Assembly: GCA_002490705.1 (NCBI GenBank)
Contig: DKUO01000021.1
Span: 1 to 64,000, forward strand
Length of the DNA: 64,000 bases
Origin: Lachnospiraceae bacterium UBA7202
GTDB taxonomy: Bacteria; Bacillota; Clostridia; Lachnospirales; Lachnospiraceae
Reading direction: 5' to 3'
Made by a program: the position numbers and the translations under genes. The notes below the pieces were generated by a model that searched no databases, was not told the origin of the DNA, and saw only the letters and a program-made list of their open reading frames with translations. This document shows positions 43,204 to 52,484 of this stretch, piece after piece (position 1 is the first letter of the stretch; every line of letters begins with the position of its first letter).

Positions 43204-44399
43204 TAAAAAATATGTCCTCCGATCCGATATCTGGGATTGATTCCATCCACCGGCGTCCGGAAATAGACGCAGTTACTCACAGTGGTCGTGCCTCCCATGA
43301 CTTCATCCGCCGCCTGATAGCAGGAGGCGGTAGCACGCCCTTCCGCAAGAGCTAACGCAAGCCTTCCGCTGGCCACAGGCGAAAACTGCCCGGATTGATA
43401 TATAACGCCCGTTACTGTATCTGGATACACCGAACTCAACACTCGGTTGATCACCACCGACCCCACGGCCACCTGTCCTACATAAGGCTCGCCGCCCGCT
43501 TCACAGTAAATCAAATTTGCCAGCAAATACCGATCTCCCTCGGCGAAGCTCACTTCCGAAATGTCACGCCAGCTCGACTGTGCCGCCAATTCCGCCATGC
43601 GGATTTCCTCCGCAAGCTTTGCCCGGAGGGCCGAAAGGTTTTCCTCCTGCTCTTTTAACTGCTGCTCATATGCAAGTGCGGCTGCCTCCGCCTCAGATAT
43701 TTGGTTTGCCGTCGCATTCAGGGAGCTGGAAGTCTGACTGACAAGTCCCGACACACGTCCCTGTTCCGCCACGACCTGCACCTTATAGTCAGCAAGCTCT
43801 TCCCTGTTTTTCTCCTGCTCCGCCTTTGCCAGCTCCAGCTCTTCCTGTTTCTGTTCCATAGCTGCCTGCGCGGCCTTATACTCATCCAGTACCTTCTTCT
43901 GGTAAGCGGAAAGCTGCTCCACATATTCATTTTTATTCAGAAAATCCGACAAACTCCCCGCAGAAAAAAACAATTCCATATAGAGATTACTGCTGCGCTC
44001 ATAAGTGAACTGTATCTGCCTTTTCATCGTCGCATACTGTTCATCTTTCAGTGCAATGGCCACCGCAAGTTCTTCCTCCACCTGCGCGATATCCGCCTCC
44101 AGATCGTCGATCTCCTCTTCCTTATCCGCAATCTGCACTTCCAGTTCATTCAAATTATTGCTCACCTGAGCCAGCTCTGTGTTCAACGTGGAAAGCGTTC
44201 CCTGTAGGGAATCGTGCTGCTCATTTAACCCCTTCAGGTTTTCCTCCGTCTCGTCCAGCCGGTTTTCTGTCTCTTCCCTCTGCTGCTCCGCCTCTCTGAT
44301 CTGCTGTCTGGTTTCCTCCGTAGCCTGTACAGAAAGCGGCATCACGCCGCAAAGCAAAAGCAGCGTCAGGCACATAGCCGATCTTCGTCTCATCTCCAT
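43200..44399 (-). CDS. Secreted coiled-coil protein with SleB-type cell wall hydrolase domain
   Basis: About 399 residues. An N-terminal signal peptide (MCLTLLLLCGVMPLSVQA) leads to a long PcsB/CwlO-like coiled coil (~30-270). The C-terminal ~130 residues are a Hydrolase_2/SleB lytic domain (LLANLIYCEAGGEPYVGQVA, VGSVVINRVLSSVYPDTVTG, CVYFRTPV), with the catalytic Glu in YCEAGGE. SleB-type enzymes cut cortex or septal peptidoglycan. The ATG at 44399 is the first plausible start; a TTG at 44414 overlaps the rpiB stop. The coiled-coil plus SleB combination suggests regulated wall hydrolysis during growth or germination. Confidence 0.85.
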   Translation of the reverse strand: MEMRRRSAMCLTLLLLCGVMPLSVQATEETRQQIREAEQQREETENRLDETEENLKGLNEQHDSLQGTLSTLNTELAQVSNNLNELEVQIADKEEEIDDLEADIAQVEEELAVAIALKDEQYATMKRQIQFTYERSSNLYMELFFSAGSLSDFLNKNEYVEQLSAYQKKVLDEYKAAQAAMEQKQEELELAKAEQEKNREELADYKVQVVAEQGRVSGLVSQTSSSLNATANQISEAEAAALAYEQQLKEQEENLSALRAKLAEEIRMAELAAQSSWRDISEVSFAEGDRYLLANLIYCEAGGEPYVGQVAVGSVVINRVLSSVYPDTVTGVIYQSGQFSPVASGRLALALAEGRATASCYQAADEVMGGTTTVSNCVYFRTPVDGINPRYRIGGHIFY

Positions 44400-44410
44400 A
44401 GCAACAACCG

Positions 44411-44839
44411 TCAACTTTCAATCTGATTGATTCTTCTCTGATGCTTCTCCTCGCCAGAAAAAGGCGTATCCATAAAGATATCTACAATATTAAGCGCAAC
44501 CCTTTCCCCGATGATCGCCGCGCCCATGGCCAGTACATTGGCATCATTGTGTTCCCTCGTAAGTCTGGCAGATACCGGATCGCCGCAAAGCGCGCAGCGA
44601 ATGCCCTTCATCTTATTCGCCGTGATGGAAATGCCAATGCCCGTAGTACAGATCACAATACCCCTGTCGCACTCTCCCGAAGCCACTGCCCTCGCCACTG
44701 CCGCACCGTAAATCGGATAATCGCAGGAATTCTTATCCGGACAGCCAAAATCCTTACACTCGAGTCCCCTCTCCTGCAAATGTGCGATTACTTTCTGTTT
44801 CAACTCATATCCGCCGTGATCACTTCCGATTGCTATCAT
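44411..44839 (-). CDS. rpiB: Ribose-5-phosphate isomerase B
   Basis: A 142-residue RpiB/LacAB-family isomerase that interconverts ribose-5-phosphate and ribulose-5-phosphate. Motifs are MIAIGSDHGGYELKQKV, CPDKNSCDYPIYG, GIVICTTGIGISITANKMKG with the catalytic Cys, and REHNDANVLAMGA. The ATG at 44839 follows AGGAGGTAGAAAGG. LacA/B-type galactose-6-phosphate isomerase is less likely for a lone gene. Confidence 0.95.
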   Translation of the reverse strand: MIAIGSDHGGYELKQKVIAHLQERGLECKDFGCPDKNSCDYPIYGAAVARAVASGECDRGIVICTTGIGISITANKMKGIRCALCGDPVSARLTREHNDANVLAMGAAIIGERVALNIVDIFMDTPFSGEEKHQRRINQIES

Positions 44840-44852
44840 CCTTTCTACCTCC

Positions 44853-45902
44853 TTATACATCTATCATTTTATGTCCGGCCGCCTTAAGCAGACGGTTCAT
44901 AACAGCCTGAGATACGCCGTTCCCGTCAAAGCTCTCCGAGTAGATCAGCTCCACGCCCTCGTCGTCAAACTCCCGCAAGATCCGGTACAGCCCTCTTGCC
45001 ACCGCGTTCACATCCGTTCTCTTCCCCACACTGCGCAGCACATCAGCCCGATATGTCCCCATCGTTTCATCCGTTGCGATAACACCTGTTCTTTTATTGT
45101 TTTTCCTGCCCTCTGCCAATCCCGCATTGATGTAATCCGTCACCGCAGGGACAGCGCCCCGCACAATCGTGAGTTCGCCTTTCGGCGCATAATGCCTGTA
45201 TTTCATGCCCGGCGCTTTTGGGGCTTGTCCACTGTCGTCCGAAAAAAGCGTAGCGTCCTGCTCCACCTGCCCAAGCACCCCGGCGAGTTCTTCTTCCGTA
45301 ACAAAACCCGGCCTCAAAATCACCGGCGGTTCCACCGTCAAATCTACAATCGTAGATTCCAGCCCCAACTCCACATCTCCGCCATCCAGTATCATCTCGA
45401 TCCTGCCGTCCAGATCTTCCACCACATAGTCAGCCACCGTGGGGCTGGGTCTGCCGGAACGGTTTGCGCTGGGTGCAGCCACATAACCGCCTGCTGCCTC
45501 GATAAAGGTAAGCGCTATCGGATGAGAGGGCATCCGCACCGCCACTGTGGCAAGCCCGCCCGTAGTCTCCCGGGGAACCGCCTCCGACTTTTCCATAATC
45601 ATAGTAAGCGGCCCCGGCCAGAACGCCGCCGCCAGCCTTTTTGCCGTCTCCGGCACCTTCCGCACAAGAGCGGGCAGATCCTCCATGCGTGCAATATGCA
45701 CAATCAGCGGATTGTCGGAGGGACGGCCCTTGGCCTCGTAAATCTTTTTGGAAGAAGCAGGATTCAGCGCATCCCCTCCCAATCCGTAAACGGTCTCTGT
45801 GGGAAAGGCCACCAAGCCGCCCTCTCTGATAATTCTGCCGGCTTCCCCAATCAACGCCTCGTCTATATGCTGTTCGTCTATCCGAACCACTTTTGTATTC
45901 AC
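44853..45902 (-). CDS. Threonylcarbamoyl-AMP synthase (Sua5/TsaC type)
   Basis: A 349-residue Sua5-type enzyme that makes threonylcarbamoyl-AMP for the t6A modification of ANN-decoding tRNAs. The YrdC domain (~1-210) contains GGLVAFPTETVYGLGGDALN, KIYEAKGRPSDNPLIVHI, PGPLTMIMEKS and APSANRSGRPSPT. The C-terminal ~130 residues are the Sua5 domain, ending YSESFDGNGVSQAVMNRLLK. It starts with GTG after GAAGGATAAACAA. Its neighbour cwlD ends only four bases away. Confidence 0.95.
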   Translation of the reverse strand: MNTKVVRIDEQHIDEALIGEAGRIIREGGLVAFPTETVYGLGGDALNPASSKKIYEAKGRPSDNPLIVHIARMEDLPALVRKVPETAKRLAAAFWPGPLTMIMEKSEAVPRETTGGLATVAVRMPSHPIALTFIEAAGGYVAAPSANRSGRPSPTVADYVVEDLDGRIEMILDGGDVELGLESTIVDLTVEPPVILRPGFVTEEELAGVLGQVEQDATLFSDDSGQAPKAPGMKYRHYAPKGELTIVRGAVPAVTDYINAGLAEGRKNNKRTGVIATDETMGTYRADVLRSVGKRTDVNAVARGLYRILREFDDEGVELIYSESFDGNGVSQAVMNRLLKAAGHKMIDV

Positions 45903-45906
45903 TTGT

Positions 45907-46635
45907 TTATCCTTCTTTATTGAGATAGTTCATAACAGCCAGATGAATCGCCCATGCTGTTTTTTCCTGATAAAGTTCAGACGACAGCTTCTGTGCCTCC
46001 TCGTAATTGGAGAGAAAGCCGCACTCCACAATCACAATAGGCGAGGAGGTCTTCTTTAACAGATAGTAACTGTCATTCGGCTTTGCCTGCCTTGCGTTGT
46101 CGGGATCAATCTGGGCTGCGAGAACCTGCTGTATCCGCTCCGCCAGCGCCTTGCTCTCCTGACTCCCCTCGTAATAAAACACCTGGGCCCCGTGCACATA
46201 CTCTTCATGATAACTGTTCTGATGAATGCTCACCGTCAGGGCCGGCTTTTTCTCTTCAATCAGCGCCACCCTGTTTTTCATATCCTGTACTTTTTTATTG
46301 GAAACGTTCTCATCATAAAGCCCCGCGTCGGTTTCTCTGGTGAGAACCACCTCCACATCCGCCGCCTCAAGAAATCCGGCCAGCTTCTTCGCAATTTTTA
46401 AGTTGATATCCTTTTCCAGACTGCCGTCCACGCCCACCTTGCCGGGATCGGCTCCGCCGTGTCCGGCGTCTATGACAACACAGGGTTTCTCTTTGACTTC
46501 TCCGCCTGTTGCAACCCGGCTCGAAGATACCACGCGCGCACCGCCGCGCAGAGTGAATCCCACCGCCGCGCACAATAACAGAAGCAGCACATTCCTGACA
46601 ATTTTGTCATATTTTCCCGATTTTTCTTTCTCCAT
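45907..46635 (-). CDS. cwlD: N-acetylmuramoyl-L-alanine amidase CwlD
   Basis: A 242-residue Amidase_3 enzyme. The N-terminal membrane anchor (VLLLLLCAAVGFTL) precedes the catalytic domain: VIDAGHGGADPGKVGVDGSL with zinc-binding His and Glu, SIHQNSYHEEYVHGAQVFYY with the second His, and IVIVECGFLSNYEEAQKL with the catalytic Glu. CwlD makes muramic-delta-lactam in the spore cortex, and its length and anchor fit that assignment. It lies between the GH18 and tsaC genes. Confidence 0.92.
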   Translation of the reverse strand: MEKEKSGKYDKIVRNVLLLLLCAAVGFTLRGGARVVSSSRVATGGEVKEKPCVVIDAGHGGADPGKVGVDGSLEKDINLKIAKKLAGFLEAADVEVVLTRETDAGLYDENVSNKKVQDMKNRVALIEEKKPALTVSIHQNSYHEEYVHGAQVFYYEGSQESKALAERIQQVLAAQIDPDNARQAKPNDSYYLLKKTSSPIVIVECGFLSNYEEAQKLSSELYQEKTAWAIHLAVMNYLNKEG

Positions 46636-46691
46636 TCTTCACCAAACGCCAAACTTCTTTGTGCATATATATGAAGAAAGAAAAGGAAAAA

Positions 46692-48407
46692 TTACGGCTG
46701 GTTCATATATTCCTCTATCACATCCCAGACGTTTTCCGACTCATGGCCAAGCCGCCATTCCGCCACGCCTGCGATATCGTAATTTTGCATAATGTTAAGC
46801 TTTACCCTAATGGAATCCGCATCCTCAAGCCACACCTGATACAGCGTGTCGCCCTCCTGAACCTCCCCGTAATTCTGACAGGTCGTCTCGTCCCATCTGA
46901 CGGCAATGCTGTGATTCTCAACAAATTCCTGCGCCATCCCCATTGTCACAGCCTCGCTGCTTAAACCCTCCGGACCGGACTTCCAGATTCTGGTATAGAA
47001 GGGAATGCCATTGATCACCTTCTCCGCTGGCACTTCCTCCACCGTATTTTTGATGCCGTTTTCCACAAAATTGATGGAGGCCACAGAACCCGCCTCATCG
47101 CTTCCGGCATAATGCTCATCATACCCCATGATAATCACGTAATCCGCCACCACGCCCTGCTCGGCCCGGTCATAGTGATCCGTGTGACCCATAGGCACAT
47201 AGTTGTCCACCGAAAGCACAATGCCGTATTCCCTACAGGGAACGGAAAGCTCCCTGATAAACTGGATAAAGGGTTCTCCCGCATCCAGACTGATATTTTC
47301 AAAGTCAATGTTGATGCCGTCCAGATTATATTCCTGTGCGGTAGCAATCAAATTGCGGATCAGATTCCATCTGCTGGATGTGCGGGAAAGCAGTTCGTAC
47401 ATATCCACATCCGCGCTCTCGGTCTCCACGTTGCTCACAAGCGCCCAAACCTCAAGTCCCATCCCGTGCGCCTTCTCCACATAGTCAGCCGAGGCAAAGC
47501 TGGAAAACCCTCCCTCGTTGCCGGTGAGCCTGAACCAGGTAGGCGAGATCACATTAAGCCCCTTTGTCTGCGCCACAACGCTATCCAGCGTAACGTTTCC
47601 ATCCACACCGCCGATGACGTGCCAGCCCAGATTGATCTTGTAGTCGCGGGTATTGGACTCATAGGTGACAGGCTTGTTGCTCGGCGGCGGCTCCATCGTC
47701 TCCGTCGACTTTTCTCCCAACCGCTTGTTCTCCACATAGCCGATAAAGGAATCCTGCGTCTTCACCTTCGTCCATGTTTCCATTTCCTCCAGCACGACAA
47801 CGGTATCTCCCTCGGAGACATCCGTCAGGATGTCGCTCTTAATGCCGCCCTGATATCGCACCTGCGTGTCCTTCGTGATGGGCGCGGTCTGCCGCTCTCC
47901 CCCCTCTGTGTAAATCTGGATACGGTTCGGCCCCGTAAAAAGCTCGTAGGTAAAATTAGAATACTGCTGTACAAAATCCGCCGCAATATAGAGCACGCCA
48001 TCCTCGTAGCGGGAAAGTACATAGTCCAAATCCACACCGGCCGACTCAAAGTCCGCGCCGTAATCCTCGAGCCCCGTACTGCCAATCCAGGTCGTCCAAT
48101 ACCCCCACGGCTTTGCAAAGACCAACAATTCCGCTTCTTTATCCTCGTAAAATCTATCATTAAAATATTTGTGCACCGTAGCGATATCGAAATAACACCT
48201 GTTGTCAAATATTTTCGCATGTTCCTCTATCAATTCGTCCTGTAGGATAATGGCTGCGTCGTTATCCTCCTGAATACCGAAATATTCCGTTAAATCCGCC
48301 CTCTCTTTCGAGTAGGAGTACCGTTCCAGCAGCTTTGCTCCAAATCCTACCGCCGCAATCAATATAATAAGGACGATCGCGACTATCACCGGAATCATCT
48401 TTTTCAT
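46692..48407 (-). CDS. Membrane-anchored GH18 glycosidase with SH3-like domain
   Basis: A 571-residue protein. One N-terminal membrane segment (VIVAIVLIILIAAVGFGAKL) is followed by a ~150-residue region resembling a copper-amine-oxidase-like N-terminal module, a bacterial SH3-like domain (~190-235, TWTKVKTQDSFIGYVENKRL) and a GH18 barrel. The catalytic DxxDxE reads LDGINIDFENI, and YVIIMGYDEH follows. Relatives such as SleL/YaaH cleave N-acetylglucosaminyl bonds in cortex peptidoglycan. It is the first gene of the wall/spore run at 43.2-48.4 kb. Confidence 0.9.
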   Translation of the reverse strand: MKKMIPVIVAIVLIILIAAVGFGAKLLERYSYSKERADLTEYFGIQEDNDAAIILQDELIEEHAKIFDNRCYFDIATVHKYFNDRFYEDKEAELLVFAKPWGYWTTWIGSTGLEDYGADFESAGVDLDYVLSRYEDGVLYIAADFVQQYSNFTYELFTGPNRIQIYTEGGERQTAPITKDTQVRYQGGIKSDILTDVSEGDTVVVLEEMETWTKVKTQDSFIGYVENKRLGEKSTETMEPPPSNKPVTYESNTRDYKINLGWHVIGGVDGNVTLDSVVAQTKGLNVISPTWFRLTGNEGGFSSFASADYVEKAHGMGLEVWALVSNVETESADVDMYELLSRTSSRWNLIRNLIATAQEYNLDGINIDFENISLDAGEPFIQFIRELSVPCREYGIVLSVDNYVPMGHTDHYDRAEQGVVADYVIIMGYDEHYAGSDEAGSVASINFVENGIKNTVEEVPAEKVINGIPFYTRIWKSGPEGLSSEAVTMGMAQEFVENHSIAVRWDETTCQNYGEVQEGDTLYQVWLEDADSIRVKLNIMQNYDIAGVAEWRLGHESENVWDVIEEYMNQP

Positions 48408-48957
48408 TTGTCCAGCTCCTTTCTGATCGTCCTATTATATCAAACTATTCCCTTTCAGTCATTAGTTTTTTTTGGTGTTTCAACCGACAGCGTTATTTAG
48501 CGGGAGCCTCCTTGTGCTGTTTCTGACTGCCTCATATACCGCATCCTCCAAAAAGAGCGATAAAAAACAATAAAATAACTCAACCGTGATATACTAACGG
48601 CATATGATATATAGGATGGAAATAGTTTTGAAGATGCTTCCGACATGCAGATAAATTTGAAAAATAACTGTATAACCTACTCGTTCCTTGTGAATTATAA
48701 TTTGTGTACTCGAAAGGTAAAATCTGTTTCGTGTTTAGAAGAGAGTAAGATATGTTCTCCGACAGGCACGTTGCCCATAAGACCGTCTCCGCTTCCTAAT
48801 GCTGCGAAGACGCAGATGTTATTTAAAAATTTCGCATGCCTCCTTTCCCTGCGGACTATCAGAAGACACCTTGTAGAGGAATTATACCCATAATCTGACA
48901 TAAAATGCAAGCATTTTCTAAAATTATTAAAATTTTTTAAACACTTTCCGCGCGCTA
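48408..48957. other. Non-coding stretch of ~550 bases
   Basis: No reading frame with a convincing start or recognisable product. A minus-strand frame (48695-48910) and an overlapping plus-strand frame exist but neither has a ribosome site or family resemblance. The first ~20 bases would hold the GH18 ribosome site. Confidence 0.5.
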
Positions 48958-48986
48958 TTGACTAAAAGCGACGGCAGGAGTATATT
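48958..48986 (+). promoter_or_regulatory. mecA promoter
   Basis: TTGACT and TATATT with a 17-base spacer, ~50 bases before the mecA start. Confidence 0.7.
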
Positions 48987-49038
48987 TGCCACAAAGGAAA
49001 TTCATTAAAAATTAAAAGAAAAGGACGCGACCAAAAGC

Positions 49039-49803
49039 ATGAAAATAGAAAAAGTAAACGAGCAGCAGATTCGCTGTACTCTCACCAGAGAAGACCTGAT
49101 GAACAGGGAATTGAAAATCAGTGAGCTTGCCTACGGCACAGAGAAGGCAAAAAGCCTCTTCCGCGAGCTGATGCAGCAGGCCGCTTATGAATGTGGTTTT
49201 GAGGCGGAGGATATCCCCCTCATGATCGAGGCCATCCCCCTGAATGCCGAGTGCCTTGTGCTGATCGTCACAAAGGTGGAAGACCCGGAGGAATTAGACA
49301 CCCGTTTTGCGAAATTTGCGCCCTCCGTTCACGACGACGAATTTGACCCGGAGGAAAACGAGGACAACGAGGCGTTAATGGAAGCTTTTGCCGACAGTGC
49401 GGACGAAGTGCTGAATCTCCTTCGCAGAATGAACAATGCAGAGGAAGCGGAACGTCCCTCACATCCTTCCTCCCGGGAAGGCAGCAGGCCCCCCGTTGAC
49501 AAAGAGAAAGCGGTAAGCCGCCTTTACTCTTTCCGCTCCCTGCGGGAAGTGTCCAGACTTGCACGGATTACGGGCCGTTTCCGTCAGGGAAACGACACGC
49601 TCTACAAGGATACAAACACCGGCGCTTATCTTCTTCTTTTGAATCCGGAGGCTGAGAAAGCCGACGGCTACAACCGTCTCTGTAGCCTGATTTCCGAATA
49701 CGCAAAGTCAGAGAAATCCGTGTCCGCCACGAAGGCCTATCTGGAAGAGCACTGCGATCCCCTCATCAAGGACAACGCGTTGGAAGTGTTAGCCGGAATT
49801 TGA
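49039..49803 (+). CDS. mecA: Adaptor protein MecA
   Basis: A 254-residue MecA, the adaptor that delivers substrates to the ClpC ATPase for degradation. The N-terminal target-binding domain starts MKIEKVNEQQIRCTLTREDL and contains AKSLFRELMQQAAYECGFE. An acidic linker (~95-125) leads to the C-terminal ClpC-binding domain (YSFRSLREVSRLARITG ... AYLEEHCDPLIKDNALE). Typical length. It stands alone with its own promoter and terminator. Confidence 0.93.
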   Translation: MKIEKVNEQQIRCTLTREDLMNRELKISELAYGTEKAKSLFRELMQQAAYECGFEAEDIPLMIEAIPLNAECLVLIVTKVEDPEELDTRFAKFAPSVHDDEFDPEENEDNEALMEAFADSADEVLNLLRRMNNAEEAERPSHPSSREGSRPPVDKEKAVSRLYSFRSLREVSRLARITGRFRQGNDTLYKDTNTGAYLLLLNPEAEKADGYNRLCSLISEYAKSEKSVSATKAYLEEHCDPLIKDNALEVLAGI

Positions 49804-49806
49804 CAA

Positions 49807-49852
49807 AAACCCCTGCTCACTCCGTTTGGGAGACGACGCAGGGGTTTCCTTT
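49807..49852 (+). terminator. mecA terminator
   Basis: A 10-bp stem AAACCCCTGC/GCAGGGGTTT with a 21-base loop, followed by CCTTTT. Confidence 0.8.
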
Positions 49853-49880
49853 TACGTTCCTAATGCCATTAGCATTTTGA

Positions 49881-50072
49881 TTATACTGCCGCGATCCTGC
49901 TCATCAGATCGCCCACTTCGATACCGTGCACCATGGCGGCTTCCTCTAATGTCTCTCCCTGCGCGGAAGGACAGCCGAGGCAGTGCATGCCGATCTCCAT
50001 AAGAATAGGCGCAATATCCGGATTTGCTCTGAGCGCTTCCCCGATTGTCGTGTCCTTTGTAATATCTGCCAT
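49881..50072 (-). CDS. DUF1858 domain protein
   Basis: A 63-residue DUF1858 protein, a small domain also seen fused to or near hybrid-cluster and sulfur-handling proteins. It contains TTIGEALRANPDIAPILME and a CLGC pair that could be redox active (IGMHCLGCPSAQGETLEEA). The start ATG follows GAGGTAATGGATCATT. It is transcribed divergently from the pyruvate formate-lyase locus. Function in isolation is unknown. Confidence 0.88.
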   Translation of the reverse strand: MADITKDTTIGEALRANPDIAPILMEIGMHCLGCPSAQGETLEEAAMVHGIEVGDLMSRIAAV

Positions 50073-50293
50073 AATGATCCATTACCTCCATTCAACTCTT
50101 TTATCTAAGGATAGAATTCCAAGTACGCTTGAAAAAATACATCCCGCTTTCTGTACCAAATTGAATTATAGTAGAAAGCGGCAATTCCGTCAACCGTTCT
50201 TCCTCTCATACAGCGTCTTTTGCTTTATTGCACTTTTCACAAAATTTCCATTCTATTTTTTGCATTTGTATGAGAAAAAGAACAAAGGTCGTC

Positions 50294-50323
50294 TTGACTG
50301 TGATTCGCCGAATGGCATATAAT
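50294..50323 (+). promoter_or_regulatory. Promoter of the pyruvate formate-lyase locus
   Basis: TTGACT and a perfect TATAAT with an 18-base spacer. A leader of ~100 bases follows; the rest of the 50073-50428 gap shows nothing further recognisable. Confidence 0.7.
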
Positions 50324-50428
50324 ATTCTTACCGATTCAGCAATGCGCAGATCAGTTGTGCAAAGCATGGAAGCCGGTTGTTTATACGTTACTTTTTAAAA
50401 ATTTTAAAATAGGAGGTTGGTACAAAAA

Positions 50429-52468
50429 ATGAGACCAGAATGGAAAGATTTTGTAGGCGGCAAATGGGACAAAGAAGTAAATGTCCGCGACTTTATCCAG
50501 AGAAACTATCACCCTTACGACGGTGATGAGTCCTTCCTGGCAGAGCCTACACAGAACACAAAAGACCTTTGGGCACAGGTTCTTGACCTGCAGAAGCAGG
50601 AGCGTGAGGCAGGCGGCGTATTGGATATGGATACCAAGGTGGTATCTACGATCACATCCCACGGCCCCGGCTATCTGGACAAGAGCAAAGAGACCATCGT
50701 AGGTTTCCAGACAGATAAGCCCTTCAAGCGTTCTTTACAGCCCTACGGCGGTATCAGAATGGCTGAGAAAGCTTGCTCCGACAACGGTTATGAGGTTGAT
50801 CCCGAAATCAGCGAGTTCTTCTCTACACACAGAAAAACACACAATGCAGGCTGCTTCGACGCTTACAATCAGGAAATGAGAGCTTGCCGTTCTTCCCATA
50901 TCATCACCGGTCTTCCGGATGCCTATGGCCGTGGACGTATCATCGGCGACTACAGACGTGTTGCACTGTACGGTATCGACAGACTGATCGAGGATAAGCA
51001 GGCACAGAAGGATTCCACCGGCCGCGTTATGACCGATGATGTAATCCGTCTCCGTGAAGAGCTTTCCGAGCAGATGACCGCTCTTAAAATGATGAAAGAG
51101 ATGGCTGCTTCTTATGGCTGCGATATTTCCAAGCCCGCTTCCAACGTGCAGGAAGCTATTCAGGCTACTTATTTCGGATACCTTTGCTCCGTAAAAGAGC
51201 AGAATGGTGCGGCTATGTCCCTTGGACGTACATCCACTTTCCTTGATGTGTACGCTGAGAGAGACCTTGCGAACGGCACATTCACAGAGCAGCAGATTCA
51301 GGAGTTCGTTGACCACTTCATCATGAAGTTAAGATGCGTGAAGTTTGCTCGTACACCTGAGTATAACCAGATTTTTGCAGGCGATCCGGTATGGGTAACC
51401 GAGTCCCTCGGCGGTGTTGGCGTTGACGGTCGTCACATGGTAACGAAGATGAGCTTCCGTTATCTGCACACTCTGACCAACTTGGGTCCTTCTCCGGAGC
51501 CCAACCTGACAGTTCTCTGGTCCACAAGACTTCCTGAGAGCTGGAAGAGATACTGTGCGAAGATGTCCATCCAGACCTCTTCCATCCAGTACGAGAACGA
51601 CGACCTGATGAGAGTAACACACGGCGACGACTACGGTATCGCATGTTGCGTATCCTCCATGGTTATCGGTAAGGAAATGCAGTTCTTTGGCGCACGTGCA
51701 AACGTTGCAAAATGTCTGCTGTACGCTTTAAACGGTGGTATCGACGAAGTTACCAAGAAGCAGGTAGGTCCTAAGTACCGTCCTGTTACCGGCGACGTTC
51801 TGGATTATGACGATGTAATGGAGAAATTCATCGACATGCTCGAGTGGCAGGCTGACGTGTATGTAAATACACTGAACATCATTCACTACATGCATGACAA
51901 ATACTGCTATGAGAGAGCTGAGATGGCTCTTCATGACAGAGACGTTAAGCGTTATTTCGCAACCGGTGTTGCAGGTCTCTCCATCGTGGCAGACTCCTTC
52001 TCCGCTATCAAGTACGCGAAGGTTGAGCCCATCAGAGATGAGGACGGCATCATCGTTGACTTCAAGACCACCGGCGAGTTCCCGAAATACGGTAACGACG
52101 ACGACCGCGTAGATGAGATTGCTCAGGAGATCGTTCACAAGTTCATGACAGCGATCAGAAGACACCACACCTACAGAAACGGTGTTCCTACAACCTCTAT
52201 CCTTACCATTACTTCCAACGTAACCTACGGTAAGGCTACCGGTAACACACCTGACGGACGTAAGAAGGGCCAGCCTTTCGCACCCGGCGCTAACCCGATG
52301 CATGGTCGTGATACTCACGGTGCAGTCGCTTCCCTGTCTTCTGTATCCAAGCTTCCGTTCAACGATGCACAGGATGGTATCTCCAATACCTTCACCATCA
52401 TTCCGGGCGCTCTTGGTAAAGAAGATCAGGTATTCGCAGGCGATATTGAGGTAGACTTAAATAAATAA
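50429..52468 (+). CDS. pflB: Pyruvate formate-lyase barrel subunit lacking the glycyl-radical domain
   Basis: A 679-residue protein matching residues 1 to ~680 of formate C-acetyltransferase, which splits pyruvate with CoA into formate and acetyl-CoA. The catalytic cysteine pair is Cys406-Cys407 in GIACCVSSM. Other marks are ERDLANGTFTEQ, GRHMVTKMSFRYLHTLTNLG, TSSIQYENDDLMR, ILTITSNVTYGKATGNTPDG and LPFNDAQDGISNTFTIIPGA. The usual ~760-residue enzyme continues into a C-terminal glycyl-radical domain; here the frame stops after GDIEVDLNK. The missing ~80 residues are encoded separately at 52718-52960. GGAGG lies 12 bases before the ATG. Codon use suggests high expression. Confidence 0.95.
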   Translation: MRPEWKDFVGGKWDKEVNVRDFIQRNYHPYDGDESFLAEPTQNTKDLWAQVLDLQKQEREAGGVLDMDTKVVSTITSHGPGYLDKSKETIVGFQTDKPFKRSLQPYGGIRMAEKACSDNGYEVDPEISEFFSTHRKTHNAGCFDAYNQEMRACRSSHIITGLPDAYGRGRIIGDYRRVALYGIDRLIEDKQAQKDSTGRVMTDDVIRLREELSEQMTALKMMKEMAASYGCDISKPASNVQEAIQATYFGYLCSVKEQNGAAMSLGRTSTFLDVYAERDLANGTFTEQQIQEFVDHFIMKLRCVKFARTPEYNQIFAGDPVWVTESLGGVGVDGRHMVTKMSFRYLHTLTNLGPSPEPNLTVLWSTRLPESWKRYCAKMSIQTSSIQYENDDLMRVTHGDDYGIACCVSSMVIGKEMQFFGARANVAKCLLYALNGGIDEVTKKQVGPKYRPVTGDVLDYDDVMEKFIDMLEWQADVYVNTLNIIHYMHDKYCYERAEMALHDRDVKRYFATGVAGLSIVADSFSAIKYAKVEPIRDEDGIIVDFKTTGEFPKYGNDDDRVDEIAQEIVHKFMTAIRRHHTYRNGVPTTSILTITSNVTYGKATGNTPDGRKKGQPFAPGANPMHGRDTHGAVASLSSVSKLPFNDAQDGISNTFTIIPGALGKEDQVFAGDIEVDLNK

Positions 52469-52484
52469 GGAGTTGGGTAAGACT

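Noticed and set aside
47112..48245. A 377-codon plus-strand frame
   Set aside because: Antisense to the GH18 gene with its intact catalytic motif; no recognisable domain.
48695..48910. A 71-codon minus-strand frame in the mecA upstream gap
   Set aside because: No ribosome site or family match. It could be a decayed fragment, but the sequence alone does not support a gene.
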